From an uncultured Muribaculaceae bacterium (lineage in GTDB: Bacteria; Bacteroidota; Bacteroidia; Bacteroidales; Muribaculaceae): 64,000 nucleotides of DNA. The notes beneath the pieces are model-generated. The model was given only the letters and a program-made list of their open reading frames with translations, did no database searches and was not told where the DNA came from. Each line of letters begins with the position of its first letter. Within the stretch, counting starts at the first letter, position 1. Shown piece after piece: positions 45,512 through 55,038 of the stretch. The position numbers and the translations under genes were made by a program. Where the stretch lies: positions 206,787 through 270,786 of the forward strand of contig CAJUKZ010000003.1 of NCBI GenBank assembly GCA_910586995.1, given 5' to 3'.

Positions 45512-46063
45512 ATGTTTATTGCCTCTGCACGAAGAAAAGAAAATATATCGGAATATCTGCTGTATATGTGGCAGATAGAAGACATCATAAGGGCAAATGA
45601 TCTGGATATGGACAAGATCAAAGCCAATATCATCGACCGCTCCGGACTTGATGAAGACCAATGCAGGCAGATGTATGAATGGTATGAATCACTCATCGAC
45701 ATGATGCGCCGGGAAGGTGTCGCCGAGAAAGGACATCTTCAGCTCAACAAGAATGTGATCATAAACCTTGTACAACTCCACAACGCACTGTTGAGCGATC
45801 CTGAATTCCCCGAATATACAGCGGAGTTCTACAAAACACTGCCCTACATCGTAGACCTGCGCTCACGCGCCGGTGAAGACAAGACCGGAGAAATCGAGAC
45901 ATGCTTCACAGCCCTGTATGGCATGCTCATGCTTCGTTTAGGAAAGAAAGAGATCTCCAAGCAGACATCTGAGGCTGTGACACAGATAGCCCGCTTCATC
46001 TCGATGCTTACAAAATATTTTCATCTCGACGAAGCAGACAAACTGTTCAAACCTAAAGAATAG
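45512..46063 (+). CDS. DUF4924-like conserved cytosolic protein
   Basis: A 183-residue, mostly helical protein with no signal or membrane segment. The start RKENISEYLLYMWQIEDI and the later LPYIVDLRSRAG are typical of a conserved Bacteroidales family that I recall as DUF4924; the Pfam name is less certain than the conservation. Its function is unknown. Its stop lies six bases from the convergent pyrD stop. Confidence 0.75.
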   Translation: MFIASARRKENISEYLLYMWQIEDIIRANDLDMDKIKANIIDRSGLDEDQCRQMYEWYESLIDMMRREGVAEKGHLQLNKNVIINLVQLHNALLSDPEFPEYTAEFYKTLPYIVDLRSRAGEDKTGEIETCFTALYGMLMLRLGKKEISKQTSEAVTQIARFISMLTKYFHLDEADKLFKPKE

Positions 46064-46068
46064 ACTGC

Positions 46069-46974
46069 TCAGACAATGCCGCGCAGCTCGCTGATGTCTG
46101 CGACACCGTGGCGCTCCATATATTCGCGTATCTCAGCCACTGTGCGCGCCGATACCGAAGGATCGACAAAGTTAGCTGTACCGATCTGGACTGCTGTAGC
46201 TCCGGCCATTATGAACTCCAGAGCGTCGCGTCCGCATGAGATGCCGCCGAGACCGATCACCGGGATCCTGACAGCCTTGGCTACCTGCCACACCATGCGC
46301 ACGGCTACCGGACGTACGGCAGGACCGGACAAGCCTCCGGTGACTGTCGACAGGTACGGTCTGCGACGTTCAACATCGACAGCCATTCCCATGAGTGTGT
46401 TTATCAACGACACCGAATCCGCGCCCTGACTTTCGACCGCAACCGCGATGTCAGCGATAGAGGTAACATTAGGCGAAAGCTTCACGATCAACGTACGGGG
46501 AAAAGCATCGCGCACAGCACGTGTGACTTCGGCCGCACCCTCACAAGTCGTTCCGAAAGCCATGCCACCCTGCTTAACGTTCGGACAAGATATATTTACT
46601 TCTATAGCGTGTATTTTCTCAAGAGGAGCAAGTTTTTCGCATACTGCCACGTAATCAGACACTTTAGCTCCGGAGACATTGACAATTATCTCGGTGTCCA
46701 ACCCACAGATACGCGGATATATCTTCTCGATAAAATAATCCACACCCTTATTCTGCAGTCCTACGGCATTAAGCATCCCGGAGGGAGTCTCATGCATTCT
46801 GGGATATGGATTGCCCTCGCGCGGTTCGAGTGTTGTACCTTTAACAATAATTCCACCGAGGCTCTCCAGGTCTACAAGATCGGCAAATTCCTCACCATAG
46901 CCAAAAGTTCCAGAGGCTGTGAGTACAGGATTTTTAAGTTTAAGAGAGCCTATATTTACAGAAAGATTTACCAT
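46069..46974 (-). CDS. pyrD: Dihydroorotate dehydrogenase, catalytic subunit (class 1B)
   Basis: A 301-residue FMN TIM-barrel enzyme of pyrimidine synthesis. The catalytic base is the Cys in NISCPNVKQGG, as in class 1 enzymes. It overlaps pyrK by seven bases, so the heterotetrameric class 1B (NAD-linked) form is indicated. Confidence 0.95.
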   Translation of the reverse strand: MVNLSVNIGSLKLKNPVLTASGTFGYGEEFADLVDLESLGGIIVKGTTLEPREGNPYPRMHETPSGMLNAVGLQNKGVDYFIEKIYPRICGLDTEIIVNVSGAKVSDYVAVCEKLAPLEKIHAIEVNISCPNVKQGGMAFGTTCEGAAEVTRAVRDAFPRTLIVKLSPNVTSIADIAVAVESQGADSVSLINTLMGMAVDVERRRPYLSTVTGGLSGPAVRPVAVRMVWQVAKAVRIPVIGLGGISCGRDALEFIMAGATAVQIGTANFVDPSVSARTVAEIREYMERHGVADISELRGIV

Positions 46975-47741
46975 AGCAGTCGATCAATATTAAATACCGG
47001 GCCTTCGGTGCAGACGCATACATGCCCCTTATCAGTTTTCTCCACACAACACAGACAAGCTCCGAGTCCGCACGCCATCTCATTCTCAAGCGATACTTCG
47101 CAAGGTATACCACGTTTGCGGGCAAGAGCAGCAACAGCCTTCATCATAGGCATAGGACCGCAGCAGCATATAAAATCAGCCTCGCCGCTGACAATCGCGG
47201 GATTGAGTGTCACCACACCCGGAGTGCCTTCAGATCCATCGTCTGTCGATACATATACCTGTCCGATGCGCTTGAATTCGTCGATCAGAAGCAGATCATT
47301 TTTCCCACGGGCTCCTAAGAGAAAACGCACATCCACTCCTTTGCCGGCCAGAATCTTGCCAAGATACAACAATGGTGCTACTCCGACTCCACCACCTGCG
47401 AGCAACACTTTCGCACCCCTCTCAAATCCGGTGGAGAAACCGTGGCCAAGCGGCAACAATACGTTCAGTTTACGCCCTGGCTGAAGATTCACAAGCGCAT
47501 GTGTCCCTTGACCGGCATCACGCACGAGAAGCCACAGGCGTCCCTGATCATCTACATTGCAGACAGAAATAGGACGACGCAGATAGGTGGTCTTCGAATC
47601 CGGGACATCAACCTGTACAAACTGACCCGGTTCAAGGTCCGGCAGCTGCTTTCCGTCTCCTTCGACACACAATTTCAGTAGGGCATAATTCTGGCTGAGC
47701 CTTATGTTTTCGGACACAACCATATCAGTAAGCTGTTTCAT
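46968..47741 (-). CDS. pyrK: Dihydroorotate dehydrogenase electron transfer subunit
   Basis: A 257-residue FAD and [2Fe-2S] subunit. The flavin-binding RRPISVCNVD, the nucleotide-binding LLAGGGVGVAPLLYLG, and the Cys cluster CGLGACLCC with a later Cys are visible. It passes electrons from PyrD to NAD. It overlaps pyrD by seven bases and the OstA-like gene by four. Confidence 0.94.
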   Translation of the reverse strand: MKQLTDMVVSENIRLSQNYALLKLCVEGDGKQLPDLEPGQFVQVDVPDSKTTYLRRPISVCNVDDQGRLWLLVRDAGQGTHALVNLQPGRKLNVLLPLGHGFSTGFERGAKVLLAGGGVGVAPLLYLGKILAGKGVDVRFLLGARGKNDLLLIDEFKRIGQVYVSTDDGSEGTPGVVTLNPAIVSGEADFICCCGPMPMMKAVAALARKRGIPCEVSLENEMACGLGACLCCVEKTDKGHVCVCTEGPVFNIDRLLW

Positions 47742-49597
47742 TGCTCTATTATTATGTTTTTTTCATCAGTTTCTTGCAGAACAGCAGGCTCACGTATCTC
47801 TGCATCAAGGCTCTCTCCGCCGGATGATTCGGATTGAGACTTTGTATCTGTCTTTGTCTTGCGTCTTGGTTTACCGGGCGTCTCATCCTGCGAATTAAGC
47901 AACTCGTCCATTCCCTCAGGTATATTGAACACATCAAGCGGATATTTAGGGCGCAGGTGCTCATACCACTTGAATCCCTGAAGATAGTACGTAGACCGTT
48001 TAGCCATAAACAGCGGAGTACCCGTAGTCGTGTTTGCAGGCCATAGCTTCGTGCGCACCGGCTGGCGTTTCTCAAAGTCTACTGACAGGAAGCTTGATTC
48101 TATATTGAATATCTTGTTGTATGTGGAATCGTTTTCCATCGGAAGATATATGATCTGCACATTACCGCTCACATCGAGATGCGACATCTCTCCATCCTTG
48201 AAATAAGCGGTCATTTCCTTACCGCTCATCTGCTGGAAAAATTCTTCGTCGACATGCTCGGCTGTAAAAGCTGAATATGGAAGCCTGGCGAAATCTATCG
48301 TTGAGTCATTGAAATGCACATTGATCTGATTGCCGAATATCTGACGCTCGCCGCTCCATACCACAGGGTGCACATACATGTAAAGCGTGGAGTCGCGGCT
48401 CTCGAATCGCAATGAATCGCACAGGCCCTGCATATCGCTTCGATAGAAACGCACACGCGGATATGCGACAAGCACATTAGTAGTGTCGATGCGCACCGTC
48501 TCCGGCTTGCCGAGCACCGTATCTGCCTCTGTCCTGATTGTGTCGAACATCCTGAATGTCTCGATCTGCCGCCCGTGGAGATAAAGTGTGTCGGCCTGGG
48601 AATATTCCATAGCAAGAGCATGGCCGGTGACGTAAGAACTGTCGGTCAGTTCATTATAGAATCCATAGTCACCTGTCAGTGTTGCATGGCTTGCAGAATC
48701 GACAAGCACGATATTGCCCCATGCCTCACCATATCCGGCCTTACGGTCGTAGAAAAGCGTGTCTCCACAAATGGTGTTATTGTTCTCTGTGCGTACGGTA
48801 GAGCGGTCAAACAGGTCAGCGACGTTAGTGTTTGTATTATATGTGCCGTTAGAAGTAAATATCGTGGCCTGTGCATTAGCTACTATGGACGGACTGAACA
48901 ATTCAGCTACATGTGTATCGGTATTGTAGTATAGCGTATCGGTATATATGTCCAGAGTATCCTTCTCTCCCCGGGCATTAAGATGCACATGGCGATAGAA
49001 GTTTGCTTCTTTCGTTGAAGGCACATATTCGCCCTCGATAGAGGTCAGTCTGTTTTTCTTATCAGTCAGCGCTCCTCCTGAATTATAATATCCGAGGTCT
49101 ATGCCAAGATCGTATACAAACACCGGCGTCTTCAACATCACGTCGCGGTTGATCAGACGAACTGAGTCCACTCCGTTGGAATACAGGTAAGCTACTTCAT
49201 CCGGACCGTTGTAATTAAGTTCATCGGCATATATGAATAGGGTGTCACCCTGCTCCATGCGCACGTTAGAGAACGCATCCATCGACTCTGTGTCAGGGAA
49301 ATAATGCGCACTGTCGCAGAACATCAGCATTGCTCCTTTGGAGAATCTCACACCACCGCGCAGGATGATGAACGTGTCGTTGAGTTTCTCCATCACATCG
49401 GCATGCTCGATGAAGACACGCTGACCGGAATTTCTGTCGGCCTGTGGAATCTGCGGACGTATCTCCGGACGCCGCGCCCTCGCTGATTGCGGAATGGCCT
49501 GCATCAGCATGGGCCATACCGCACAAAGAATCAATGCCGCCGCAGACAATCGTCCGAGGCGGCATCGAATTATGCTTTTTTTCTTTCGCTGATTCAT
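47738..49597 (-). CDS. OstA/LptD-N-like LPS transport protein
   Basis: A 619-residue protein when started at the ATG at 49597. An upstream extension overlaps the surA-like gene. After a signal-anchor-like segment (LSAAALILCAVWPML), the region about 60-250 has OstA/LptA-like beta repeats (FIILRGGVRFSKGAMLMFCDSAHYF split by turns), as in LptA and the N-terminus of LptD. The rest is repeats of the same type. It probably shuttles LPS through the periplasm. It overlaps pyrK by four bases and follows two PPIase chaperones, a logical envelope biogenesis set. Confidence 0.85.
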   Translation of the reverse strand: MNQRKKKSIIRCRLGRLSAAALILCAVWPMLMQAIPQSARARRPEIRPQIPQADRNSGQRVFIEHADVMEKLNDTFIILRGGVRFSKGAMLMFCDSAHYFPDTESMDAFSNVRMEQGDTLFIYADELNYNGPDEVAYLYSNGVDSVRLINRDVMLKTPVFVYDLGIDLGYYNSGGALTDKKNRLTSIEGEYVPSTKEANFYRHVHLNARGEKDTLDIYTDTLYYNTDTHVAELFSPSIVANAQATIFTSNGTYNTNTNVADLFDRSTVRTENNNTICGDTLFYDRKAGYGEAWGNIVLVDSASHATLTGDYGFYNELTDSSYVTGHALAMEYSQADTLYLHGRQIETFRMFDTIRTEADTVLGKPETVRIDTTNVLVAYPRVRFYRSDMQGLCDSLRFESRDSTLYMYVHPVVWSGERQIFGNQINVHFNDSTIDFARLPYSAFTAEHVDEEFFQQMSGKEMTAYFKDGEMSHLDVSGNVQIIYLPMENDSTYNKIFNIESSFLSVDFEKRQPVRTKLWPANTTTGTPLFMAKRSTYYLQGFKWYEHLRPKYPLDVFNIPEGMDELLNSQDETPGKPRRKTKTDTKSQSESSGGESLDAEIREPAVLQETDEKNIIIEQ

Positions 49598-49634
49598 TGC
49601 TTCTCCATATGGGGAATTACTATGTTTCAGGCTG

Positions 49635-50996
49635 TCATTTTTGAGCCTTGATCCATCCCTGATGCTCAAAAGTGCAGTTGCGCCAGCCTTCCTCGATGCG
49701 CACGTATGTGTCGCGTATCTTCTTTTCAAGCCAGTCCTTCACTATCCTCTCGCGCTGCGACTCCTCATACATATCCTTGGCCAACTGATAGTCATCGGCA
49801 AGGTTCGCCTTATGGGCATCGATTCTCTGAGTGAGCTTCACGATAGCCACAATATCGCGGCTGCTCTTGGGATCTTTCATTATAAAGGCTGGGCTTATCT
49901 CGCCAGGCTGCAAACCTGCTACCGCTTTTGCAATCTCCTGCGGAAGCTGCGACATCTCGAACCGGACCGTACCTGTATTCTGGTTCACCATCTGTCCGTG
50001 GGAATAACGGGTGTCCTTGTCCTGGGATATGTATCTGGCTGCTTCAGAGAATGTCATGACATTTTTGTCAAGAATATCAGTACGCACGGAGTCAAGTCGA
50101 TTGATTGCATCTGTCAGATCCTTGTCGGACACACGCGGACGCAGCAGGATATGGCGTGTATTAATACGGTCGCCACGCTTTTCGATCAACTGGATGATAT
50201 GGAATCCATATTCAGTCTCGACGATCTTCGACACTTTCTTGGGGTCGTTGAGGTTGAACGCAACGGCTGCATACTCCGGCACAAGCTGTCCACGGCCCAT
50301 AAAGCCGATCTCACCTCCGCGAACCGATTCGGGAGCCTGGCTGTAAAGCACTGCCAAGGTAGAGAAGTCGCTCTCGCCTCGTGTGATGCGGTCGGAGAAA
50401 TCGCGGAGGCGGGCTTTCACATCCTCGATCTCCTGGCGCGGGATCACGGGGTTAAGAGTTATTATCTGAACCTCGACCTGCATCGGGACAAAGGGTACGG
50501 AATCAGACGGCAAAGCGTTGAAATACCGACGGACATCAGCAGGAGTGATCTTGAGATCCTTGGTCAGATTTCTCTGCACCTCGCTCACCCTGTACTGGTT
50601 GCGCATGTTCGTAGCCAACTTTTCGCGGATCTCAGGATAGGTCATGTTGAACATCTGCTCTACCTTCTCCCTCGTGCCGAGGTTGGTGATCATATAGTTG
50701 AGGCGCGAATCCACAGCCTGCTGTACCTGCGACTCCGCTACTTCTACGGTGTCAAGATCGGCCTGATGCAAGAAAAGTTTCTCAATAGCCATCTGCTCGG
50801 GGATCACGCAATATGGATCGCCGTTGATTGACTGGCGTTCCTGCTGCATGGCCATGTACTGCTCCTCGATCTCTGATTTGTAGATAGGCTCGTCGCCCAC
50901 GACCCATGCCACTTCTTCGGCAATGTTGTCTATGGCCATAGCCGCTATCGCTGCCGAAGCGACTACGACTGAAGAAAGAATTCTGCGATATTTCAC
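49635..50996 (-). CDS. surA: SurA-like periplasmic peptidyl-prolyl isomerase
   Basis: A 453-residue outer-membrane protein chaperone with a GTG start and a signal peptide (ends near AAMAID). The N-terminal SurA-type helices (EEQYMAMQQERQSI) are followed by parvulin (PPIC) domains: the first with ESVRGGEIGFMGRGQLVPE and GFHIIQLIEKRGD, the second more degenerate (TRHILLRPRV). It assists folding of barrel proteins such as the neighbouring envelope products. A good -7 box sits upstream. Confidence 0.87.
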   Translation of the reverse strand: MKYRRILSSVVVASAAIAAMAIDNIAEEVAWVVGDEPIYKSEIEEQYMAMQQERQSINGDPYCVIPEQMAIEKLFLHQADLDTVEVAESQVQQAVDSRLNYMITNLGTREKVEQMFNMTYPEIREKLATNMRNQYRVSEVQRNLTKDLKITPADVRRYFNALPSDSVPFVPMQVEVQIITLNPVIPRQEIEDVKARLRDFSDRITRGESDFSTLAVLYSQAPESVRGGEIGFMGRGQLVPEYAAVAFNLNDPKKVSKIVETEYGFHIIQLIEKRGDRINTRHILLRPRVSDKDLTDAINRLDSVRTDILDKNVMTFSEAARYISQDKDTRYSHGQMVNQNTGTVRFEMSQLPQEIAKAVAGLQPGEISPAFIMKDPKSSRDIVAIVKLTQRIDAHKANLADDYQLAKDMYEESQRERIVKDWLEKKIRDTYVRIEEGWRNCTFEHQGWIKAQK

Positions 50997-51020
50997 GTTA
51001 ATCTGTTTTTTACTTATCGC

Positions 51021-51029
51021 GCAAAGTTA
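51021..51029 (-). promoter_or_regulatory. Candidate -7 box of the surA-like operon
   Basis: Minus-strand TAACTTTGC, 25 bp before the GTG start, with TTAG 19 bp upstream as a weak -33. Confidence 0.55.
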
Positions 51030-51171
51030 CGAAAAATACCTATTTCAGCTAATTAATAAATGTTAAGCACCGGCATATGCCGAACATTCTGCTTCGATGT
51101 ATGTTCTTTTATACAAGAGAAGGCATTTTGCTGACGTTATTAAAAAGTCTCAATTTTACTATAACCTTCTC

Positions 51172-51209
51172 GACCCGCACCGGCAAAAGCCGATGCGGGT
51201 CTCTTTTTA
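51172..51209 (+). terminator. Plus-strand intrinsic terminator without an upstream plus gene
   Basis: Arms 51172-51184 and 51189-51201 pair at 12 of 13 positions around an AAAA loop, followed by TCTTTTTAT. The T-run is on the plus strand, while both flanking genes are on the minus strand; the minus side has no T-run. Confidence 0.75.
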
Positions 51210-51242
51210 TATATCTTTTTAAATATATTTGCAGAATCTATA

Positions 51243-52937
51243 TCACTCAACCATTTTGAGCACCTTTTTATCGACCTTCACTTTATAACGCTTATGAAGC
51301 TCGTCCAGCCAGGCTGCCTCAAGTTCAGTCTGATAATCAGTGGTGACAGCACCACGCACATCTGCTACAGACTCGGGTGCGTCTATCACGCGACCGCGAA
51401 TCGCAGCATATGCCTGCCAGTTGCCACGTAAGCGCGGACGTTCTCCACCGAAAGCGACGAAATCGACAGCCGGATTATCGCCCTGTGCAGCAAGCACTCG
51501 CTCAACCTTCACGTTGCGCCCGAATTCGCGGCGTAATTCCCTGGCCACTGAATCCACCGGAGTATCCTCGCCCATACCGTCAACCAGTCGGAGAGCTTTC
51601 TGAAGCACAGTGTCGGCAGTAGCATATAATACATATCCCTTGTAACGCGGCTTGTCCCAGGCATACTTTCCGGCATTCTTCCGGAAGTATTCTTCAAGCT
51701 TAGCCTCATCTGACGATGCTTTCTCCCACACCCGGCTATTGCTTATATCGAACAGCAGTATACCGTCGCGGTATTCATTGAGAAGATTACGGTACTCAGG
51801 ATATTTGGCCGGAAGCTCTCCGATGTACCTCTCCACAGCTTCTTCGGGCGAGATACCGCCGTATTCAGCTGCCAGTTTCTCGGCGAAGTGATCCCTCGAC
51901 ATTTGGATTCTGCCGTCACGTTCGAGTTGTGCAAGTATTGACTCACGCAGACTGTCGACAGGGGGAATACCTCGTGATGCGTATTTTTTTATGATATGAT
52001 AGCCGAAGTTCGTCTCGAACGGTTCGGAAACAGCCCCGTCTGCCATAGCGAAAGCGATGCTGTCAAACGGCTGGACCATCATGCCCGGGCCAAACCAACC
52101 AAGCGATCCACCCTGCCTGGCCGAACCCGGATCATCGCTCTCGCGGCGTGCCATGTCGGCAAAGTCTGCTCCGGAAGTCACAAGCGTGTATATGGAGTCA
52201 ATGGCGCTGCGGGCTGCAGCCTTGCCTTCGGCCGACAGGCCGCGTGTGAGTTTCAATATGTGCGAAGCCTGCACCTCTCCCTTGGCCGGACGACGATCCT
52301 CGACACGAATGATATGATAGCCGATCCCTGAGAAAACCACAGGCGAGATCTCGCCTTTCGATGTTGCATACATCGCATTTTCAAACAGGTAAGGAGTCCT
52401 GCCCGCCGTCACAGCGCCAAGGTGTCCGCCATTGGACTGTGCTGATCTGTCGGCGGAGTATTCTCTCGCTGCATCCTCGAATGTAATGCTACCTTCAAGT
52501 ATCGCGTTGCGAATGCTGTCGAGTCTCTGTTCTGCGCCTTCGCCGATCATCATTATGTGCGAGGCTACTACTTCTTCCGCAATGTGAGAATACACCTCGT
52601 CGACCATCGCATCGATCTCTGCGGAATCAACCATATAAGGCTCGGCCAACTGACGCCGGTATTCGCCGAGTTCCTTGCGGAAAGCAGCGGTAGTATCCAG
52701 TCGTGCGGCTTCGGCATCCGCCACTTTAAGTTTGAAGTTGATGAACATATCGAGATATTCACCGACAGGTTGCACGGCCGACTGCTGGCTGTTGCTTTTA
52801 TTATACAGGTACTCGAACTCCGACAGTGTGATCTCTTTGCCGTTTACTTTCAAGAGCACCGGATCTTTTTTTGACGCCGCCGATGCACCAGCCCCGGACA
52901 ACAATAATGCAGCAAGGGCAATTATGATTTTTTTCAT
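51243..52937 (-). CDS. Parvulin-type peptidyl-prolyl isomerase (PpiD/SurA family), two PPIC domains
   Basis: A 564-residue periplasmic foldase when started at the ATG at 52937, where a signal peptide (LLLSGAGASAA) begins. Two PPIC domains are visible: the first around AEEVVASHIMMIG and RSAQSNGGHLGAVTAG, the second around EVQASHILKLTRG and SARQGGSLGWFGPG. It probably chaperones envelope proteins together with the SurA-like protein encoded downstream. No transmembrane anchor is apparent beyond the signal. Confidence 0.87.
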   Translation of the reverse strand: MKKIIIALAALLLSGAGASAASKKDPVLLKVNGKEITLSEFEYLYNKSNSQQSAVQPVGEYLDMFINFKLKVADAEAARLDTTAAFRKELGEYRRQLAEPYMVDSAEIDAMVDEVYSHIAEEVVASHIMMIGEGAEQRLDSIRNAILEGSITFEDAAREYSADRSAQSNGGHLGAVTAGRTPYLFENAMYATSKGEISPVVFSGIGYHIIRVEDRRPAKGEVQASHILKLTRGLSAEGKAAARSAIDSIYTLVTSGADFADMARRESDDPGSARQGGSLGWFGPGMMVQPFDSIAFAMADGAVSEPFETNFGYHIIKKYASRGIPPVDSLRESILAQLERDGRIQMSRDHFAEKLAAEYGGISPEEAVERYIGELPAKYPEYRNLLNEYRDGILLFDISNSRVWEKASSDEAKLEEYFRKNAGKYAWDKPRYKGYVLYATADTVLQKALRLVDGMGEDTPVDSVARELRREFGRNVKVERVLAAQGDNPAVDFVAFGGERPRLRGNWQAYAAIRGRVIDAPESVADVRGAVTTDYQTELEAAWLDELHKRYKVKVDKKVLKMVE

Positions 52938-53003
52938 CGCGTTTGTGACTATGGTTCTAATGGAGAAACGCAAGCTTGACAAGTTTATTGCATCCGGTAT
53001 ATC

Positions 53004-53054
53004 AAAAAAGTAGCAGGGGGATAGGTTCTAAGTACGAACCAGCCTCCCCCTGCT
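53004..53054 (-). terminator. Intrinsic terminator after guaB
   Basis: A 10-bp perfect stem (53012-53021 with 53045-53054) plus an inner GGTTC/GAACC stem, followed on the minus strand by six T. Confidence 0.85.
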
Positions 53055-53079
53055 GTGCTATATTTTAAAAAGCCACCGA

Positions 53080-54558
53080 TTACTGATGGGCTGCGCTATA
53101 GTTAGGCGCCTCGGATGTGATGGCCACATCGTGCGGATGGCTCTCGAGAATTCCGGCATTCGTGATGCGAGCGAATTTTGCATTGTGCAGATCCTCAATA
53201 TTAGCAGCACCGCAATATCCCATTCCGGAACGCAGACCACCGAGCATCTGATAGACAACCTCGAACAACGAGCCTTTGAACGGAACACGGGCAGCGATTC
53301 CTTCCGGCACAAGTTTCTTGGTATCAGTCTCTCCGGCCTGGAAGTAACGGTCTTTCGAACCTTTCTCCATCGCTTCGAGCGATCCCATGCCTCGATATGC
53401 CTTATATTTTCGTCCGTTGAAAATAATAGTCTCGCCTGGAGACTCCTCGACTCCAGCAAGCATGCCTCCGAGCATCACTGAATGTGCACCGGCTGCAAGA
53501 GCCTTGACAATATCTCCGGAATAGCGTATTCCACCATCGGCAATGAGGGGAACGCCTGTGCCTTCAAGTGCCTTGGCCACATCATATACAGCAGACAACT
53601 GAGGAACTCCGACACCTGCGATCACACGGGTGGTGCATATAGATCCCGGACCTATGCCGACTTTCACTCCATCAGCGCCATTATCTACAAGATACCTCGC
53701 GGCATCTCCCGTGGCAATATTGCCGACAACTACGTCGATAGAAGGATATTTTTCTTTCACTGCACGAAGCACGGAGATAACACCCTTTGAGTGACCGTGC
53801 GCCGTATCGATAACTATGGCATCCACACCGGCTGCAACAAGTGCACCTGCACGCTCCATTGAATCCGCCGTAACGCCAATTCCGGCAGCAACCCTAAGAC
53901 GGCCCAGTGCATCCTTGCACGCGTTAGGCTTATCTTTGGCCTTCGTAATATCTTTATATGTAACCAGACCGATGAGTCTGTTTTCTGAATCAACAACCGG
54001 GAGTTTCTCAATCTTGTAGCGCTGAAGAATATCAGCAGCTTCCTCAAGGTTTGTGGACTGTGTGGTAGTCACAAGATTTTCAGAAGTCATGACTTCGCTC
54101 ACGGCCCTTGACAGATCGCGTTCAAACCTCAGATCTCGGTTAGTGACTATGCCTACAAGCTTGCGCTGGTCGTCGACAACTGGTATACCACCGATATGAT
54201 ACTCTTTCATCAGAGCCAATGCGTCGGACACTGTAGCATTTCTGTTTATCGTCACCGGATCGTAAATCATACCGTTCTCGGCGCGCTTCACAGCATGGAC
54301 CTGACGGGCCTGCTCGTCAATAGACATATTTTTATGGATCACGCCTATACCACCTTCTCTGGCGATAGCAATAGCCAGTTGAGCTTCGGTGACAGTATCC
54401 ATCGCGGCTGACACAATGGGGACGTTGAGGGTGATGTTGCGCGAGAATCGTGTCGACAATTTAACATCGCGCGGAAGCACTTCTGAATAAGCGGGAATGA
54501 GCAGGACGTCGTCGAATGTGAGACCGTCCATCTTTACTCGGTCGGCAATAAATGACAT
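53080..54558 (-). CDS. guaB: Inosine-5'-monophosphate dehydrogenase
   Basis: A 492-residue enzyme that oxidises IMP to XMP in guanine synthesis. The two CBS domains lie between about residues 95 and 205. The catalytic Cys308 is in GPGSICTTR. The frame runs 18 codons further upstream, but the promoter at 54593-54624 places the transcript start near 54587, so the ATG at 54558 (MSFIADRVKMDGL) is preferred. Confidence 0.97.
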   Translation of the reverse strand: MSFIADRVKMDGLTFDDVLLIPAYSEVLPRDVKLSTRFSRNITLNVPIVSAAMDTVTEAQLAIAIAREGGIGVIHKNMSIDEQARQVHAVKRAENGMIYDPVTINRNATVSDALALMKEYHIGGIPVVDDQRKLVGIVTNRDLRFERDLSRAVSEVMTSENLVTTTQSTNLEEAADILQRYKIEKLPVVDSENRLIGLVTYKDITKAKDKPNACKDALGRLRVAAGIGVTADSMERAGALVAAGVDAIVIDTAHGHSKGVISVLRAVKEKYPSIDVVVGNIATGDAARYLVDNGADGVKVGIGPGSICTTRVIAGVGVPQLSAVYDVAKALEGTGVPLIADGGIRYSGDIVKALAAGAHSVMLGGMLAGVEESPGETIIFNGRKYKAYRGMGSLEAMEKGSKDRYFQAGETDTKKLVPEGIAARVPFKGSLFEVVYQMLGGLRSGMGYCGAANIEDLHNAKFARITNAGILESHPHDVAITSEAPNYSAAHQ

Positions 54559-54592
54559 AAACTTCGTGTGAGGCTTTAAAAATTTATTGCCT

Positions 54593-54624
54593 GCAAAGTT
54601 AAGCATTATCATCCAACCATCAAA
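54593..54624 (-). promoter_or_regulatory. Promoter of guaB
   Basis: Minus-strand TTTG (54624-54621), 19 bp, TAACTTTGC (54601-54593): a full consensus match. Confidence 0.8.
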
Positions 54625-54653
54625 AAAATTCCGGCCTGAAAATATCAGATACG

Positions 54654-54687
54654 CAAAAAAGCCGCAGACTTTTGATGTCTGCGGCTT
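54654..54687 (-). terminator. Intrinsic terminator after tRNA-Asn
   Basis: A perfect 11-bp inverted repeat (54659-54669 with 54677-54687, 7-nt loop) ending in six T on the minus strand, eight bases past the tRNA 3' end. Confidence 0.92.
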
Positions 54688-54694
54688 GCTTTCG

Positions 54695-54768
54695 CGCTTC
54701 AGGATGGGCTTGAACCAACGACCCCCTGATTAACAGTCAGGTGCTCTAACCAACTGAGCTACTGAAGC
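54695..54768 (-). tRNA. tRNA-Asn (anticodon GTT)
   Basis: A 74-nt cloverleaf on the minus strand. The acceptor stem is GCTTCAG/CTGAAGC, the D-arm GCTC...GAGC, and the anticodon arm CCTGA-CTGTTAA-TCAGG with anticodon GTT. The T-arm GTTGG/CCATC contains the TTCAAGC loop and one T-T mismatch at its second pair. No CCA is encoded. Confidence 0.95.
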
Positions 54769-54796
54769 AAGTACAATACCTTTTCAGAATTGCGAT

Positions 54797-54829
54797 GCAA
54801 AGTTAATTCTTATTTTTGGATTATGCAAG
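54797..54829 (-). promoter_or_regulatory. Promoter of tRNA-Asn
   Basis: Minus-strand CTTG (54829-54826), 20 bp, TAACTTTGC (54805-54797), 28 bp before the mature tRNA 5' end. Confidence 0.7.
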
Positions 54830-54968
54830 TTTTTAAGGACAAAATATATTTTTTATCCGCCGGAAAGTTTCAAAGCAGATCATTCGAGCATACACTTAAT
54901 TGAGTATCAAGAATATATAATTATCATCAATGTATGGTTGGCTTTAGAACGTTTAGTTATTCAATATT

Positions 54969-55000
54969 TTTGAGCCATAGGTTCTTTTGCATATCTTTGC
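54969..55000 (+). promoter_or_regulatory. Promoter of the MmcQ/YjbR gene
   Basis: TTTG at 54969-54972, 19 bp, then TATCTTTGC at 54992-55000; a full consensus match 38 bp before the start codon. Confidence 0.8.
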
Positions 55001-55038
55001 ATCGGGAATACATGTCAAAAGAAATAAGTTCTTAATCA

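Noticed and set aside
49641..50831. 396-codon plus-strand frame over the surA-like gene
   Set aside because: It is completely antisense to a conserved PPIase frame with no independent evidence.
51077..51259. 60-codon plus-strand frame in the chaperone spacer
   Set aside because: It reads through the terminator at 51172-51209 and into the neighbouring gene; composition is not protein-like. A non-coding RNA is the better idea.
54695..54829. tRNA-Asn as an integration site for the accessory stretch to its right
   Set aside because: I found no repeat of the tRNA 3' end in the stretch, no integrase is near, and the 3' end faces guaB and not the accessory genes.
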